DNA from: JAFGPL01 sp963781805 | GTDB taxonomy: Bacteria; Bacteroidota; Bacteroidia; Bacteroidales; UBA10428 | Assembly (NCBI GenBank): GCA_963781805.1 | Contig: CAWAHF010000004.1 | Location: 3,968,001 to 4,032,000 of the forward strand | Direction: 5' to 3' | Length of the DNA stretch: 64,000 bases | Shown here: positions 34,195 through 44,218 of the stretch, piece by piece | Position numbering within the stretch: the first letter of the stretch is position 1 | Layout of the letters: the number at the start of each line of letters is the position of its first letter | The notes under the pieces: model-generated | Seen by the model: only the letters and a program-made list of their open reading frames with translations | Databases searched by the model: none | Told to the model about the DNA's origin: nothing | Translations under genes and position numbers: made by a program

Positions 34195-36423
34195 ATGGTT
34201 ACCCGATGCATCATTTCAATTCTTGTAATTTTTTCCCTCAATCAATTAAATACATTCGGTCAGTCTGAAAGACCCAAAGTCGGACTCGTTTTAAGTGGTG
34301 GCGCAGCCAAAGGAATTGCACATATTGGAGTTCTGAAAGTTTTGGAAAAAGCAGGATTATCGGTAGATTATATCGGTGGCACCAGTATGGGAAGCATAGT
34401 CGGAGGATTATATGCATTAGGTTATGATGCGGAAATGCTTGAAAAACTGGCACTCCATCAGGATTGGAATTATCTTTTAAATGATGAAATACCTCTTAAT
34501 AGTATTTCAATAGAAGAAAAAAAAGAGATTCAGAAATATTTCTTAACCATACCAGCTGAGGGTTTTCGTCTGAAACTTCCGGGCGGGCTTAAATCGGGAC
34601 AGAATATTTCAATGCTGTTATCAGGATTAATCTGGCCCTATCACAACGTCACTGATTTTCGAAAACTACCCATTCCTTTTCTATGCATTGCTACAGATAT
34701 AGTTAATGGTAATCAGGTAATTCTGGACCACGGATATCTTCCCGATGCAATCCGCGCAAGTATGGCAATACCCACATTATTTACACCCCTTGAGATTGAT
34801 GGCAAATTGCTGGTTGATGGCGGAATGGTAAATAATTTTCCTGTGAAAGAAGTTAAAGATATGGGATCCGATATTCTTATTGGTGTTGATTGCGGATTTA
34901 AAGCTTATAAAAAAGATGAAATCAACAGCATTTCAGCAATTATTGAACAATCGTTGTATATTCTATCATCTGAAAAAAACCAGAGTAGTCAGGATTTGTG
35001 CCGGATTTTAATCGAACCTGATTTTAAAGAAAATGCAGCCATAAGTTTTTCAAATGCCGCAGAACTTATCAAGATAGGTGAGGATGCTGCTCTTAAACAT
35101 TTCGATGAATTAAAACATTTGGCTGATTCTCTGAACGAGCTATACGGGGAAAGGGAAAAGATAGAATACAAACACCCTATGAAAATCTATGTTGATAAGC
35201 TTGAAATCGAAGGATTACATAATGTTTCCAAAAATTTGTTACTCGGTAAACTTAAATTAAAAATTCCTTCATTTGTTAGCCTGAATGAAATTAATGCTGC
35301 AATATCGCGTGCTTTTGGCAGCCTTTTTTTTGAATCAGTTACCTATAAAATCGAAAACGAAGAAGCCGGTAATATATTAAAAATCAGGGTTAAGGAAAAA
35401 CCAAATATGCTCTATCGGGTAGGGGGTCATTACGATACTTATTTTGATGCGAGCTTATTATTGAACGGTACACTCCGTAATACAATTATTAAAGGATCAA
35501 AATTAACTGTTGATTTAAAGTTGGGCAGTAATCCTGCTTTTGAAGCCAGATACCTGTTTCCCACGCGATTCAGAGGCTCAAAAAGCGGGAGTATACTTAT
35601 GCCCGAATGGAACATTGGATGGATACCGGATATTGAATTGCTTTTCAGCACTCGTAATTATGATATTTATGAATATAACGAGGGACATAAAACTGCAAAA
35701 TTCAACTATCAAAATACCTCCACAGGCATTAATTTTAAAAGCAACGTGAGTAATTCTATGGAAGTAGGATTTGGCCTTGTAACAGAATTTACAAGGATTA
35801 AGCCCGATATTTATAATCAAATCAATGCAAATCTAATTCATAATACTGCTTTAAACCTGTTCACTTACCTGGCGTATAATTCATTTGACCAATTCGCATT
35901 TCCTTCAAAGGGTGTTAGTTTATTATCCAGACTGGAATATGTTAAAGATATTGATGCACGACAATATTCTGATATTTTCAGATTTTCTCTGAGATTTACT
36001 AAAGCATATCCGTTATCTCCGAAATTCACTTTGTTTTCGAATATATACGGTGGGTCCCTGATTGGAGATTCCATACCGCCAGATTATCTATTCTATTCGG
36101 GGGGATTGGTGCAAAACGATTTTAAAGTAGGAGTCTTTCCTTTTGTAGGACTGGAATTATTTGAAAAAGTCAATAAGAATGCTTTAACTCTTGGAATAGA
36201 TCTTCAGTATGAAATTTTTAAGAATCAATTTATTAAATTACGAGGTAATATTGGCAAAATGAGTTCATATTTTGAAGATATCTTTACTACTCACGATATC
36301 TTTCTGGGTTATGGAATAACGTATGGTATCAGGAGCTATATAGGACCTATTGAGTTTTCATTGATGGGTAATAATCTTCGAAGTGAAGTATTGACCTATG
36401 TTAATATCGGGTATTGGTTTTAG
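34195..36423 (+). CDS. Patatin-like phospholipase fused to POTRA and outer-membrane barrel
   Basis: 742 residues. After a signal peptide (to about residue 23), a patatin domain carries the oxyanion-hole GLVLSGGAAKG, the nucleophile GTSMGS (Ser near residue 64) and the catalytic Asp in DGGMVNN (near residue 205). A POTRA-like segment follows (VDKLEIEGLHNVSKNLLLGK, about residues 325-405), then a BamA/Omp85-type barrel to the end (NIGYWF). The architecture resembles type Vd autotransporters such as PlpD and FplA. It should hydrolyse acyl esters of lipids at the outer membrane or be exported; the substrate is unknown. The last 23 bp overlap the convergent meaB gene. Confidence 0.88.
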   Translation: MVTRCIISILVIFSLNQLNTFGQSERPKVGLVLSGGAAKGIAHIGVLKVLEKAGLSVDYIGGTSMGSIVGGLYALGYDAEMLEKLALHQDWNYLLNDEIPLNSISIEEKKEIQKYFLTIPAEGFRLKLPGGLKSGQNISMLLSGLIWPYHNVTDFRKLPIPFLCIATDIVNGNQVILDHGYLPDAIRASMAIPTLFTPLEIDGKLLVDGGMVNNFPVKEVKDMGSDILIGVDCGFKAYKKDEINSISAIIEQSLYILSSEKNQSSQDLCRILIEPDFKENAAISFSNAAELIKIGEDAALKHFDELKHLADSLNELYGEREKIEYKHPMKIYVDKLEIEGLHNVSKNLLLGKLKLKIPSFVSLNEINAAISRAFGSLFFESVTYKIENEEAGNILKIRVKEKPNMLYRVGGHYDTYFDASLLLNGTLRNTIIKGSKLTVDLKLGSNPAFEARYLFPTRFRGSKSGSILMPEWNIGWIPDIELLFSTRNYDIYEYNEGHKTAKFNYQNTSTGINFKSNVSNSMEVGFGLVTEFTRIKPDIYNQINANLIHNTALNLFTYLAYNSFDQFAFPSKGVSLLSRLEYVKDIDARQYSDIFRFSLRFTKAYPLSPKFTLFSNIYGGSLIGDSIPPDYLFYSGGLVQNDFKVGVFPFVGLELFEKVNKNALTLGIDLQYEIFKNQFIKLRGNIGKMSSYFEDIFTTHDIFLGYGITYGIRSYIGPIEFSLMGNNLRSEVLTYVNIGYWF

Positions 36424-37510
36424 CGTTTTGCAGCGAATAGTATTTTTTCAAAAGCAATTTTGCTGCTGCAAACGAACTTATCCTGTCATCCAGAACATCT
36501 TTTTCTAACAATAAAATCATTTCAGCTATTTCGGGATTATGGTAGAAATTATCCGTTAGATTTTGATTTATTGATTCATACATCCAGTAACGGGATTGTT
36601 TTCTTCGGTTTTTCTGAATATACCGGTTAGTTGTTGTAAAATCTCGGTATTCTATAATTGTATTCCATATTTTTTCAATTCCGGTATTTTTTAAAGAAGA
36701 ACATGTTAATACCTTCGGTATCCACCCCGATTCAGTTGCCGGAAACAGATGCAATGCATTGGTATAATTGGATTTTGCAATCTCTGCTTTGGCAAGATTA
36801 TTTCCATCTGCTTTGGTAATTGCAATAAGATCCGCCATTTCCATAATACCTCTTTTAATTCCCTGCAACTCATCTCCGGCCCCGGCGAGCATGAGCAAAA
36901 GAAAAAAATCTGACATGGAATGTACTGCTATTTCAGATTGACCAACACCTACTGTTTCAATAAAAATAATGTCGAAACCAGCCGCTTCACATAGAAGAAT
37001 GGTCTCTCGTGTTTTGCGGGCAACACCTCCAAGTGTTCCTGCTGAAGGTGAAGGTCTGATAAATGCATTTTGATTGGATGAAAGATCTTCCATACGGGTT
37101 TTGTCTCCCAGTATGCTTCCTTTCGATTTTTCGCTGCTTGGATCAATCGCCAGAACTGCTATTTTATGGTTCATTGAAGTAAGCATGGTTCCCAGTACTT
37201 CTATAAATGAGCTTTTGCCAACACCAGGTACACCGGTAATACCTATCCTAATTGAATTGCCGGAATAAGGGAGACATTTTTCAATAACTTTTTGTGCCAG
37301 TTGGCTATGTTCCGGCAAAAAACTTTCAATCAACGTAATTGCCTGACTTAGAATAATCCGGTTACCCGATCTTATTCCATGAAAGTATTCGTCAACAGAA
37401 TACTGTTTTTTCTTTTTAAACCGGCTTAACGCTTCTTCATTCACAGATGATGGTTTCGAAATACCATTATGGATGCTTAAAGCGCTTTTATTTTCTTTAT
37501 TTTTGTTCAT
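36401..37510 (-). CDS. meaB: Methylmalonyl-CoA mutase-associated GTPase MeaB
   Basis: G3E-family P-loop GTPase that loads and protects adenosylcobalamin in methylmalonyl-CoA mutase. The 369-residue protein has Walker A GVPGVGKSS near residue 93, DPSSEKSKGSILGDKTRM near residue 124, IETVGVGQSE near residue 186 and the base-recognition ITKADG near residue 230; the C-terminal helical extension (dimerisation) is present. The mutase genes are not in the window. It begins 8 bp downstream of the DUF1573 gene stop on the same strand. Confidence 0.94.
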   Translation of the reverse strand: MNKNKENKSALSIHNGISKPSSVNEEALSRFKKKKQYSVDEYFHGIRSGNRIILSQAITLIESFLPEHSQLAQKVIEKCLPYSGNSIRIGITGVPGVGKSSFIEVLGTMLTSMNHKIAVLAIDPSSEKSKGSILGDKTRMEDLSSNQNAFIRPSPSAGTLGGVARKTRETILLCEAAGFDIIFIETVGVGQSEIAVHSMSDFFLLLMLAGAGDELQGIKRGIMEMADLIAITKADGNNLAKAEIAKSNYTNALHLFPATESGWIPKVLTCSSLKNTGIEKIWNTIIEYRDFTTTNRYIQKNRRKQSRYWMYESINQNLTDNFYHNPEIAEMILLLEKDVLDDRISSFAAAKLLLKKYYSLQNAKTNTRY

Positions 37511-37518
37511 GAACCCGA

Positions 37519-38613
37519 TTATTCATGTTTAATCACGTTTCCTTCCAGCCATAACAATTTTTTATAATTTCTCGGATCATTCGAAATCACAGTTATTGCA
37601 TACTTCTGTTCTCCCGATTTACCTGTCGAATTAAATATAGCTTTTATCGTGGTAGTTTGACCCGGAGAAATGACTTTTTTTGAGGGTTGAACAATTGTAC
37701 AACCACAAGAAGCTCTTACTTTTCGGATTATTAAATTGGTCTGTCCATTATTCATTACCGTATAATTATTTTCTATTTTTTGATTTGGTTCTAAATTACC
37801 GAAATTTATTTTTTCTTCAGAGAAAGCAATTTTCGGAGCCTTCAGCAAATCCTCAGAGGTAAGTTTCGAAAAATCTTCTTTCACCACTGCGGTAACCGTA
37901 AATATATCATTGGAAACCTTTTCATTGTTTACAAGTAATTCCAGTCGATCTACAATGTAGTCCCAATCATCCAGTTTATTGCTGTTAAACTCCACCTGAA
38001 TTATTCCTTTTTCTCCCGGTTTAATAAGCATGGGAGATACTGTAATCAGCAGATGATCCGGAACATTCCTAAAAGATACCGAGAGTGGATTATTCGTAGA
38101 AGCATTTGCTATTTCGAAATCCTTTTTCTGTATGGTTCCTTTAATGATAGAACCAAATGCCGCGTGAATATTTTCAAGTCTCAGATCACCCATGGAATAT
38201 CTGAATTCACTAAAAGGCTTTTTGATTCCCTTAACATACCCTGTTATTTTTAAAACAATGGTATTAGTTTCAGCATTGCTATTGACCGTTATTGATTTGG
38301 TGAATGGTCCGGGACGTCCTCTGGGATCAAATTTAACATTAATCGAACCCAACTTACCAGGTACAATAGGCTCCCTGGTCCACTCAGGAGTAGTGCAGCC
38401 ACACGAAGGTTGAACGTTTCCTAAAACCAACGGTAGCGTTCCATCGTTTGAAAATACAAATTCATAGCTTACAGGTCCCTGATTTTCTTCTATTTCACCA
38501 AAATTATGCTCTAGCATTTTGAAATTGATTTGAGCGTTGCTGTTCTGAGAAAAATTTTCTGAACAATAAACTATGGGTAAAATGATAATTAATGTTATAA
38601 GTAATTTTTTCAT
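37519..38613 (-). CDS. DUF1573 protein with two Ig-like CGCT modules
   Basis: 364 residues with a signal peptide. Two DUF1573-type modules are visible: residues ~28-125 with QPSCGCTTPEW, and residues ~265-360 with RASCGCTIVQPS. The region between looks like a third, diverged beta-sandwich. In this family the Cys-Gly-Cys-Thr motif sits in an Ig-like fold of periplasmic or surface proteins; the biochemical role is not established. It probably shares a transcript with meaB, 8 bp downstream, although no functional link is evident. Confidence 0.85.
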   Translation of the reverse strand: MKKLLITLIIILPIVYCSENFSQNSNAQINFKMLEHNFGEIEENQGPVSYEFVFSNDGTLPLVLGNVQPSCGCTTPEWTREPIVPGKLGSINVKFDPRGRPGPFTKSITVNSNAETNTIVLKITGYVKGIKKPFSEFRYSMGDLRLENIHAAFGSIIKGTIQKKDFEIANASTNNPLSVSFRNVPDHLLITVSPMLIKPGEKGIIQVEFNSNKLDDWDYIVDRLELLVNNEKVSNDIFTVTAVVKEDFSKLTSEDLLKAPKIAFSEEKINFGNLEPNQKIENNYTVMNNGQTNLIIRKVRASCGCTIVQPSKKVISPGQTTTIKAIFNSTGKSGEQKYAITVISNDPRNYKKLLWLEGNVIKHE

Positions 38614-38671
38614 GGCATTAAAATTAAAACAGAAGGTGATACTTATTTGTTATAATACCTCGTTTACATAA

Positions 38672-38679
38672 CAAAATTA
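38672..38679 (-). promoter_or_regulatory. Candidate -7 element for the DUF1573-meaB unit
   Basis: On the minus strand TAATTTTG matches TAnnTTTG, 59 bp upstream of the DUF1573 gene. A TTTG lies further upstream (38708-38705) but at 25-bp spacing. Confidence 0.3.
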
Positions 38680-38820
38680 TAAAAATACCGGGGAATAATA
38701 TGATCAAATACTAGTTTATACAGGTCTTCATACATAGTATATGCGGATGAATTCATAGGGTAATATGGATAATTGAAGAGAATAATATAATTTTATGTTT
38801 TCTTATAAGCCAAGAATAAA

Positions 38821-41800
38821 ATGAGATTTCTGTACCGATTTGTTTGTTATATGCTATTGAGTTTTATTCTCATACCAGAATCAAACGGACAGTTTTACAA
38901 CGGTCTTCAGATGATATTTGGCAAGAACCGTGTTCAATACAATAATTTTTACTGGTCATATCAACGATACGAAAAATTTGATGTATACTTTAATCAGGAT
39001 GGTAAAGATTTAGGCGAATACGTTGCTGACTTTGCAAAACAGGAAATTCCAAGAATTGAAAGTTTTTTTGATTATTCGTTGGACAGACGTATTATCTTTT
39101 TGGTATACAACAAATTATCTGATTTCAGGCAAAGTAATATCGATTTAATTTCCGGAAAAGGACGAATATAATATTGGCGGTGTAACAACTGTAAGTAAAA
39201 ACAAAGTTTTTCTTTATTTCGAGGGAGACATTAAAAAATTTAACGCTCAAATTACCGGTGCAATTGCAAGGGCTATTGCTTATCAAATGCTTTATGGCCA
39301 GGATTTCAAAGACAATCTGGCAAATTCCACGTTAATTAATTTACCTTCATGGTATTTTGAAGGACTCATCTCTTATTTGTCAAAAAAGTGGGACTATCAT
39401 TTTGAAAACAGAGTAAAAGACGGAATTTTAAACGGCAAATATGAAAAATTTAACCGCCTTGAAGGAGAAGATGCTATTATAGCAGGACATTCATTCTGGA
39501 GATTCATTGCCGATACCTATGGAGAATCTGTTATTCCAAATATTATTTATTTAACCAGGGTAAATAAAAATTCCAATCAGGGATTTCTTTATGTGCTTGG
39601 ACTCCCTCTCAAAGAACTCTCATATGAATGGATGGGATACTATCTGAACCAGTATTCTGATGATAAAACGAAACCGGCTGTGCCCGAAACGGGAAAAATT
39701 CTAAAAAGGCCATCCAAAAGAAGAGTATTCCAACAGATAAAAATTAATCCTAATGGCAAATATGTTGCCTGGATTACGAACGAAATGGGGCAGTATAAAA
39801 TCTGGTTGTACAATACCGAAACTAAAAAGAAAAAGAAATTATTAAAACGAGAGCATAAACTTGAACAAATTACAGATTATTCATATCCTGTGCTGGCATG
39901 GCATCCATCAGGACGAATTCTCACGTTTATAACCGAAGAAAAAGGAGGGTTAAAACTTTATTATTATACCCTTGCCACAAAAGAACTTGATGTGAGAAAC
40001 CTGCTTTACTTTGATAAAATCCTGGATTTTTCATTCTCCAATGATGGTAGTCTCTTTGTTTTCTCGGCTGTTAAAGATGGTAAAACTGATATTTTTGTGC
40101 ACAATATAGCGTCAGGAACCGATTTTCAGGTGACCAATGATTGGGCCGATGACTTTCATCCCAGGTTCATCAATAATTCCGACGATATTATATTTAGTTC
40201 AGATCGCATATTTGATTCAATAAGCAAAGAGCAAGCCAGCGATAAAAATGCACTTACATCCGATCTTTTTATCTATGATTACAAAAATAAATCAGATTAC
40301 CTCATGAGGCTTTCTGATAATGATTCCTATTCAGATAAAACACAACCCCTGGAAATAAGTAAGAATACCTATTATTCTTTAAATGATAGATCGGGTGTTA
40401 TTAACCGTTATATTTCAAAGTTCGACAGTACAATAAGTTATGTAGATACAACTGTACACTACAGGTATATTGCCAATAATTTGCCTTTAACCAATTATTC
40501 GAGAAATATCCTGGAACAGGACTATAATATGAAATCGGGAATGTTAGGGGAAATAATTTTTAATAAAGGGAGATACAATCTTTTTCAGGAGCCAACAGAG
40601 AGTGAAGTGATACCATCTGTGGAAATCAAGGAGACGCCTTATAGAATCAAGTTGAAGAAAGAATTAGCCGTTGAAGATAGTCTTAGGAACATTAAATTAA
40701 AGGTTATAAATATCACAGAGTTGAGCGAAGACTATATTATAACGGATACCAGGGATACATTTATACTGGGCAATAATCAGATCGATATAAATAATTATGT
40801 ATTTGAGCGCGAAAAAATAAATTTCTATAATACAAAACTCAGGAGCAAGAACCTGAAACTACAGTTTGACACAACCCTCGAACGCAGACCAAAGATCAGG
40901 CTCTATCGTACTGCTTTTTACCAAAACTATTTTGTCAATCAAATAGATTTCAGCTTCCTGAATGAATCTTATCAGGCATTCACAGGAGGAGCTGTATATT
41001 TTAATCCGGGAATGAATGTATTGTTTAAAATTGGTACAAACGATTTATTCGAAGATTATAAAATTGTGGGAGGTTTCAGACTATCACCCGATTTTACTAG
41101 CAACGAATATCTGCTGAGTTTTGAAAATCTCAAAAAAAGACTTGATAAACAACTTGTTTTTCACCGACAGGCATTCAGGAATTATGGCCTTGCCAGCAAT
41201 GATTACCAATTTGTGGTCAAGACGCATACCCATGAACTTTCCTATATCCTCAGATATCCTTTTAACCAGGTTAGTTCCTTTGCCACTACATTTACATATC
41301 GAAACGACAGAACTGTTTATCTCTCAACCGATCCAACTTATCTGGAAAAAAATAATATTTCAAAAAACTGGATTGGAATAAAATTTGAACATATTTTTGA
41401 TAATACCCGGTTTTTGGGAACAAATTTATATAGCGGTTCGAGATATAAAATTTTTGCAGAGTTCTATCAGCAAATTGCAGCAGGTTTTGATGATTTGATT
41501 GTATTTGGAGCTGATTTCAGGAACTATCTTAGAATTCATAGAAACCTTATTTGGGCAAACCGTTTTGCAGCCAGCACTTCTCAAGGTTCGAGCAGACTTA
41601 TTTATTATCTGGGAGGAGTTGATAACTGGACCAATCTTACCCCTTTAAAAATCCCTACGTTTATTCCCATCAGTGAAGTACCCATTGATATGAATCAGAA
41701 TTATGCATATCAGACAGTAGCAACAAATATGCGGGGCTTTTCACAGAATATTCGTAATGGAAACAACTTTGCGCTGATTAACTCCGAGATCAGATGGCCG

Positions 41801-42121
41801 GTTATTAAGTATTTTATTAATCATCCTCTTAGCAGTAGTTTTTTAGAAAATTTTCAGGTTATCGGATTTTTTGATATTGGTACAGCATGGTCAGGAAAAA
41901 CCCCATGGTCGGGAGAAAATGCCTACGATTTTACAGAAATTGACCGACCACCTATTAAGGTAACTCTCAATTCTGATCGGAAACCAGTGGTTGCCGGTTA
42001 TGGTTTTGGCCTTCGAAGCCAACTGTTAGGTTATTTTGTAAGATTTGACTGGGCCTGGGGAATTGAAAATAATCAGATACGACCCAGGGTATTTTATTTT
42101 TCGCTTAGTCTGGACTTTTAA
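38821..42121 (+). pseudogene. TolB-like PD40/peptidase-MA-like outer-membrane protein gene interrupted by a +1 frameshift
   Basis: The 5' frame (38821-39171, 116 codons, signal peptide then FYNGLQMIFGKNRVQYNNF) ends early at LISGKGRI-stop. The next frame continues the same protein as DEYNIGGVTTVSKNKVFLYF without any start codon until base 39287. Removing one base in the GGAAAAGGA stretch (39153-39161) joins them into one 1099-residue product. Parts in order: N-terminal peptidase-MA-like region, WD/PD40 beta-propeller segments (for example YKIWLYNTETKKK, ILTFITEEKGG, IFVHNIASGTDFQVTN), and a C-terminal barrel ending RVFYFSLSLDF. Known homologues are annotated TolB-like; function unproven. The long intact remainder suggests a sequencing error or recent mutation. 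Confidence 0.8.
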
Positions 42122-42129
42122 TTAAAACT

Positions 42130-42498
42130 ATGACACTTTCAAATTTTTTATTACTCACTCTGGTTGGTTTATCTGCCGGATTTCTAGCTGGAACATTTGG
42201 TGTTGGAGGCGGTATAATAATTGTACCGGCTCTGGTTTTTGTTTTTGGCATGACACAACACGAAGCCCAGGGAACAAGTCTGGTTGTATTGCTTTTTCCT
42301 GTGGGTATACTGGCAGTATGGAACTATTACAAACAAGGATTTGTGAATTTTAAATTTGCTCTGGTACTTATTTTCTTTTTTGTAATTGGCGGATATTTTG
42401 GTTCACTTTTTTCGACGAATATTTCAGATAACCTGCTTAAAAAAATATTTGGAATTTTAATGTTGATTGCCGGAGCACAAATGGTTTTTGGTAAATAA
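42130..42498 (+). CDS. Half-size TauE/SafE (TSUP) family membrane protein
   Basis: 122 residues with four hydrophobic segments. GLSAGFLAGTFGVGGGIIIV near residue 13 is the signature of the sulfite exporter TauE/SafE family, followed by HEAQGTSLVVLL. Typical members have about 250 residues formed by two such halves; this one is a single half and would have to dimerise. It starts 8 bp after the TolB-like gene and is probably cotranscribed with it. The substrate (sulfite, sulfonate or another organic anion) is not predictable. Confidence 0.85.
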   Translation: MTLSNFLLLTLVGLSAGFLAGTFGVGGGIIIVPALVFVFGMTQHEAQGTSLVVLLFPVGILAVWNYYKQGFVNFKFALVLIFFFVIGGYFGSLFSTNISDNLLKKIFGILMLIAGAQMVFGK

Positions 42499-42544
42499 TA
42501 AAAGAATTTCTCAAAAATTGATTTTAGTTTTAAAAATTTGAATA

Positions 42545-42552
42545 TAACTTTG
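42545..42552 (+). promoter_or_regulatory. Candidate -7 element for the ferredoxin gene
   Basis: TAACTTTG matches TAnnTTTG, 25 bp before the ferredoxin ATG. TTTT replaces TTTG at the expected -33 position (42522-42525). Confidence 0.5.
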
Positions 42553-42577
42553 CATTTTAAATTTAAATTTCATTATT

Positions 42578-42745
42578 ATGGCTTATGTAATTAGTGATGA
42601 TTGTACTGCTTGTGGTACGTGTATTAGCGAATGTCCTGCTGATGCAATCTCTGAAGGGGATATTTACATAATAGATCCCGATTTATGTACCGATTGTGGT
42701 GCTTGTGCTGATGTCTGTCCGGTTGAATGCATTAGCCCGGTTTAA
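42578..42745 (+). CDS. 2[4Fe-4S] ferredoxin
   Basis: A 55-residue clostridial-type ferredoxin, translated directly from the sequence. It has two clusters of cysteines: CTACGTCISECP (residues 9-20) and CTDCGACADVCP (residues 37-48), each giving CxxCxxCxxxCP, so it should bind two [4Fe-4S] clusters as a low-potential one-electron carrier. It begins MAYVISDDC, typical of such ferredoxins. It has its own -7 promoter element and a strong terminator, so it is a single-gene unit. The partner enzymes (for example pyruvate:ferredoxin oxidoreductase or Rnf) are not in the window. Confidence 0.96.
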   Translation: MAYVISDDCTACGTCISECPADAISEGDIYIIDPDLCTDCGACADVCPVECISPV

Positions 42746-42769
42746 TAGATATAACAGCTCAATATACAT

Positions 42770-42800
42770 GTCCATCCTTTTTAGGATGGACTTTTTTTTT
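42770..42800 (+). terminator. Rho-independent terminator of the ferredoxin gene
   Basis: A perfect 9-bp stem GTCCATCCT (42770-42778) with AGGATGGAC (42783-42791), a TTTT loop and a following run of nine T. It begins 24 bp after the stop codon. Confidence 0.9.
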
Positions 42801-42883
42801 GGAAAACGGCGGGTTCAGAATCTCGAATTATAAGATGTCAATCAGATAATCTTTATAATTCATCAGGTTATTATCTGAAACAT

Positions 42884-42891
42884 TATATTTG
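42884..42891 (+). promoter_or_regulatory. Candidate -7 element for rmuC
   Basis: TATATTTG matches TAnnTTTG, 27 bp before the rmuC ATG; no well-placed -33 TTTG. Confidence 0.4.
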
Positions 42892-42918
42892 TATTACATA
42901 TCTAAATGCTGATTAAGA

Positions 42919-44214
42919 ATGGAAATTTTATTGCTTCTTATTGGATTGATTGTTGGGTCGTTGACGGTCTATTTGATTATGAAAAACAAGTTTTCAGCTT
43001 CATTATCGGCTATCGTTGACAAGGAAAATATACTGCAGCAGACAATTACTGATTTAAAAAATCAGTATGCTGAAAAAGAGAAGGCGCTTTTTGATTTAAA
43101 CGGAGCGTATTATAAAAAAATAGCGGAATATACTGCGCTGGAATCAAAACTGGCAGATCAGAAGAAAGAAATAGATGAATTACAAACCCGTTTTGCTATT
43201 GAATTTAAAAATCTTGCAAACGAAATACTGGAAGAGAAAAGCAAAAAATTCACCGAACAAAATAAAATTAACTTAAATGATATTTTAAAACCATTAAGTG
43301 ATAAGATAAAAGATTTTGAAAAGAAAGTAGAGGAAACTTATGATAAAGAGGCACAGCAACGTTTTTCACTTAAAGAAGAAGTTAAACGACTGGCAGAATT
43401 GAATCAACAGATTGGGCGCGAGGCAAATAATCTGACAAAAGCTTTAAAGGGTGAAGCTAAATCCCAGGGTACCTGGGGTGAAATTATCCTGGAAAGTATT
43501 CTTGAAAAATCAGGATTGGTTAAAGATCGGGAGTATTTTATTCAGGAATCATTTAAAACTGATGAAGGTAAAAGATTACAACCCGATGTGATATTAAAAT
43601 ATCCGGGTGATCGAAGTATTATTGTTGATTCTAAAGTCTCATTAACTGCTTACGAAAGATACGTTTCGGAAGATGATGATACAAAAAGGGAAATTGCACT
43701 TAAGGAACATTTGATTTCTGTCCGAAATCATATCCAGGAGCTTAGTTCCAAAAATTACCAGGATATGTACCAATTAAATACCCTTGATTTTGTAATGATG
43801 TTTATGCCTATTGAGCCAGCATATATGCTTGCGGTACAAACCGATTCTGAAATCTGGCAGTATGCTTATGATAAAAGAATTCTGTTAATCAGTCCGACAA
43901 ATTTGATTGCAGCAGTTAAAATGGTCGTAAGCCTTTGGCGCCAGGAATATCAAAATAAAAATGCCCTGGAAATTGCGCGTAGAAGCGGTGAATTATTTGA
44001 CAAATTTGTAGGTTTGATTGATGATTTGGTGGACATTGGACACAAATTACAACAAACACAAAAAAGTTATGAAGCCTCAATGAATAAACTTACGTTAGGG
44101 AAAGGTAGTCTGGTGAAAAAAGCCCAGGATTTAAAAGAATTAGGAATAAAAACCAAAAAAGACATACCGCAAAACATACTCGATCGGACCGAAATGAATG
44201 AAAACCTTCAGTAA
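42919..44214 (+). CDS. rmuC: DNA recombination protein RmuC
   Basis: Membrane-anchored coiled-coil protein with a PD-(D/E)XK-like nuclease-fold domain, thought to limit DNA inversions and rearrangement. The 431-residue protein has one N-terminal membrane segment (residues ~2-20), a coiled coil (~35-165) and the RmuC domain from about residue 170: KSQGTWGEIILESILEKSGL, RLQPDVILKYPGDRSIIVDSK and DFVMMFMPIEPAYMLA, all family signatures. Full length. It is monocistronic and convergent with the first ExWM-motif gene. Confidence 0.93.
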   Translation: MEILLLLIGLIVGSLTVYLIMKNKFSASLSAIVDKENILQQTITDLKNQYAEKEKALFDLNGAYYKKIAEYTALESKLADQKKEIDELQTRFAIEFKNLANEILEEKSKKFTEQNKINLNDILKPLSDKIKDFEKKVEETYDKEAQQRFSLKEEVKRLAELNQQIGREANNLTKALKGEAKSQGTWGEIILESILEKSGLVKDREYFIQESFKTDEGKRLQPDVILKYPGDRSIIVDSKVSLTAYERYVSEDDDTKREIALKEHLISVRNHIQELSSKNYQDMYQLNTLDFVMMFMPIEPAYMLAVQTDSEIWQYAYDKRILLISPTNLIAAVKMVVSLWRQEYQNKNALEIARRSGELFDKFVGLIDDLVDIGHKLQQTQKSYEASMNKLTLGKGSLVKKAQDLKELGIKTKKDIPQNILDRTEMNENLQ

Positions 44215-44218
44215 GGTT

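Noticed and set aside
38821..39171. Treating the 116-codon frame as an independent small secreted gene
   Set aside because: The following frame continues the same protein family without a start codon at the junction, so it is the 5' part of one frameshifted gene.
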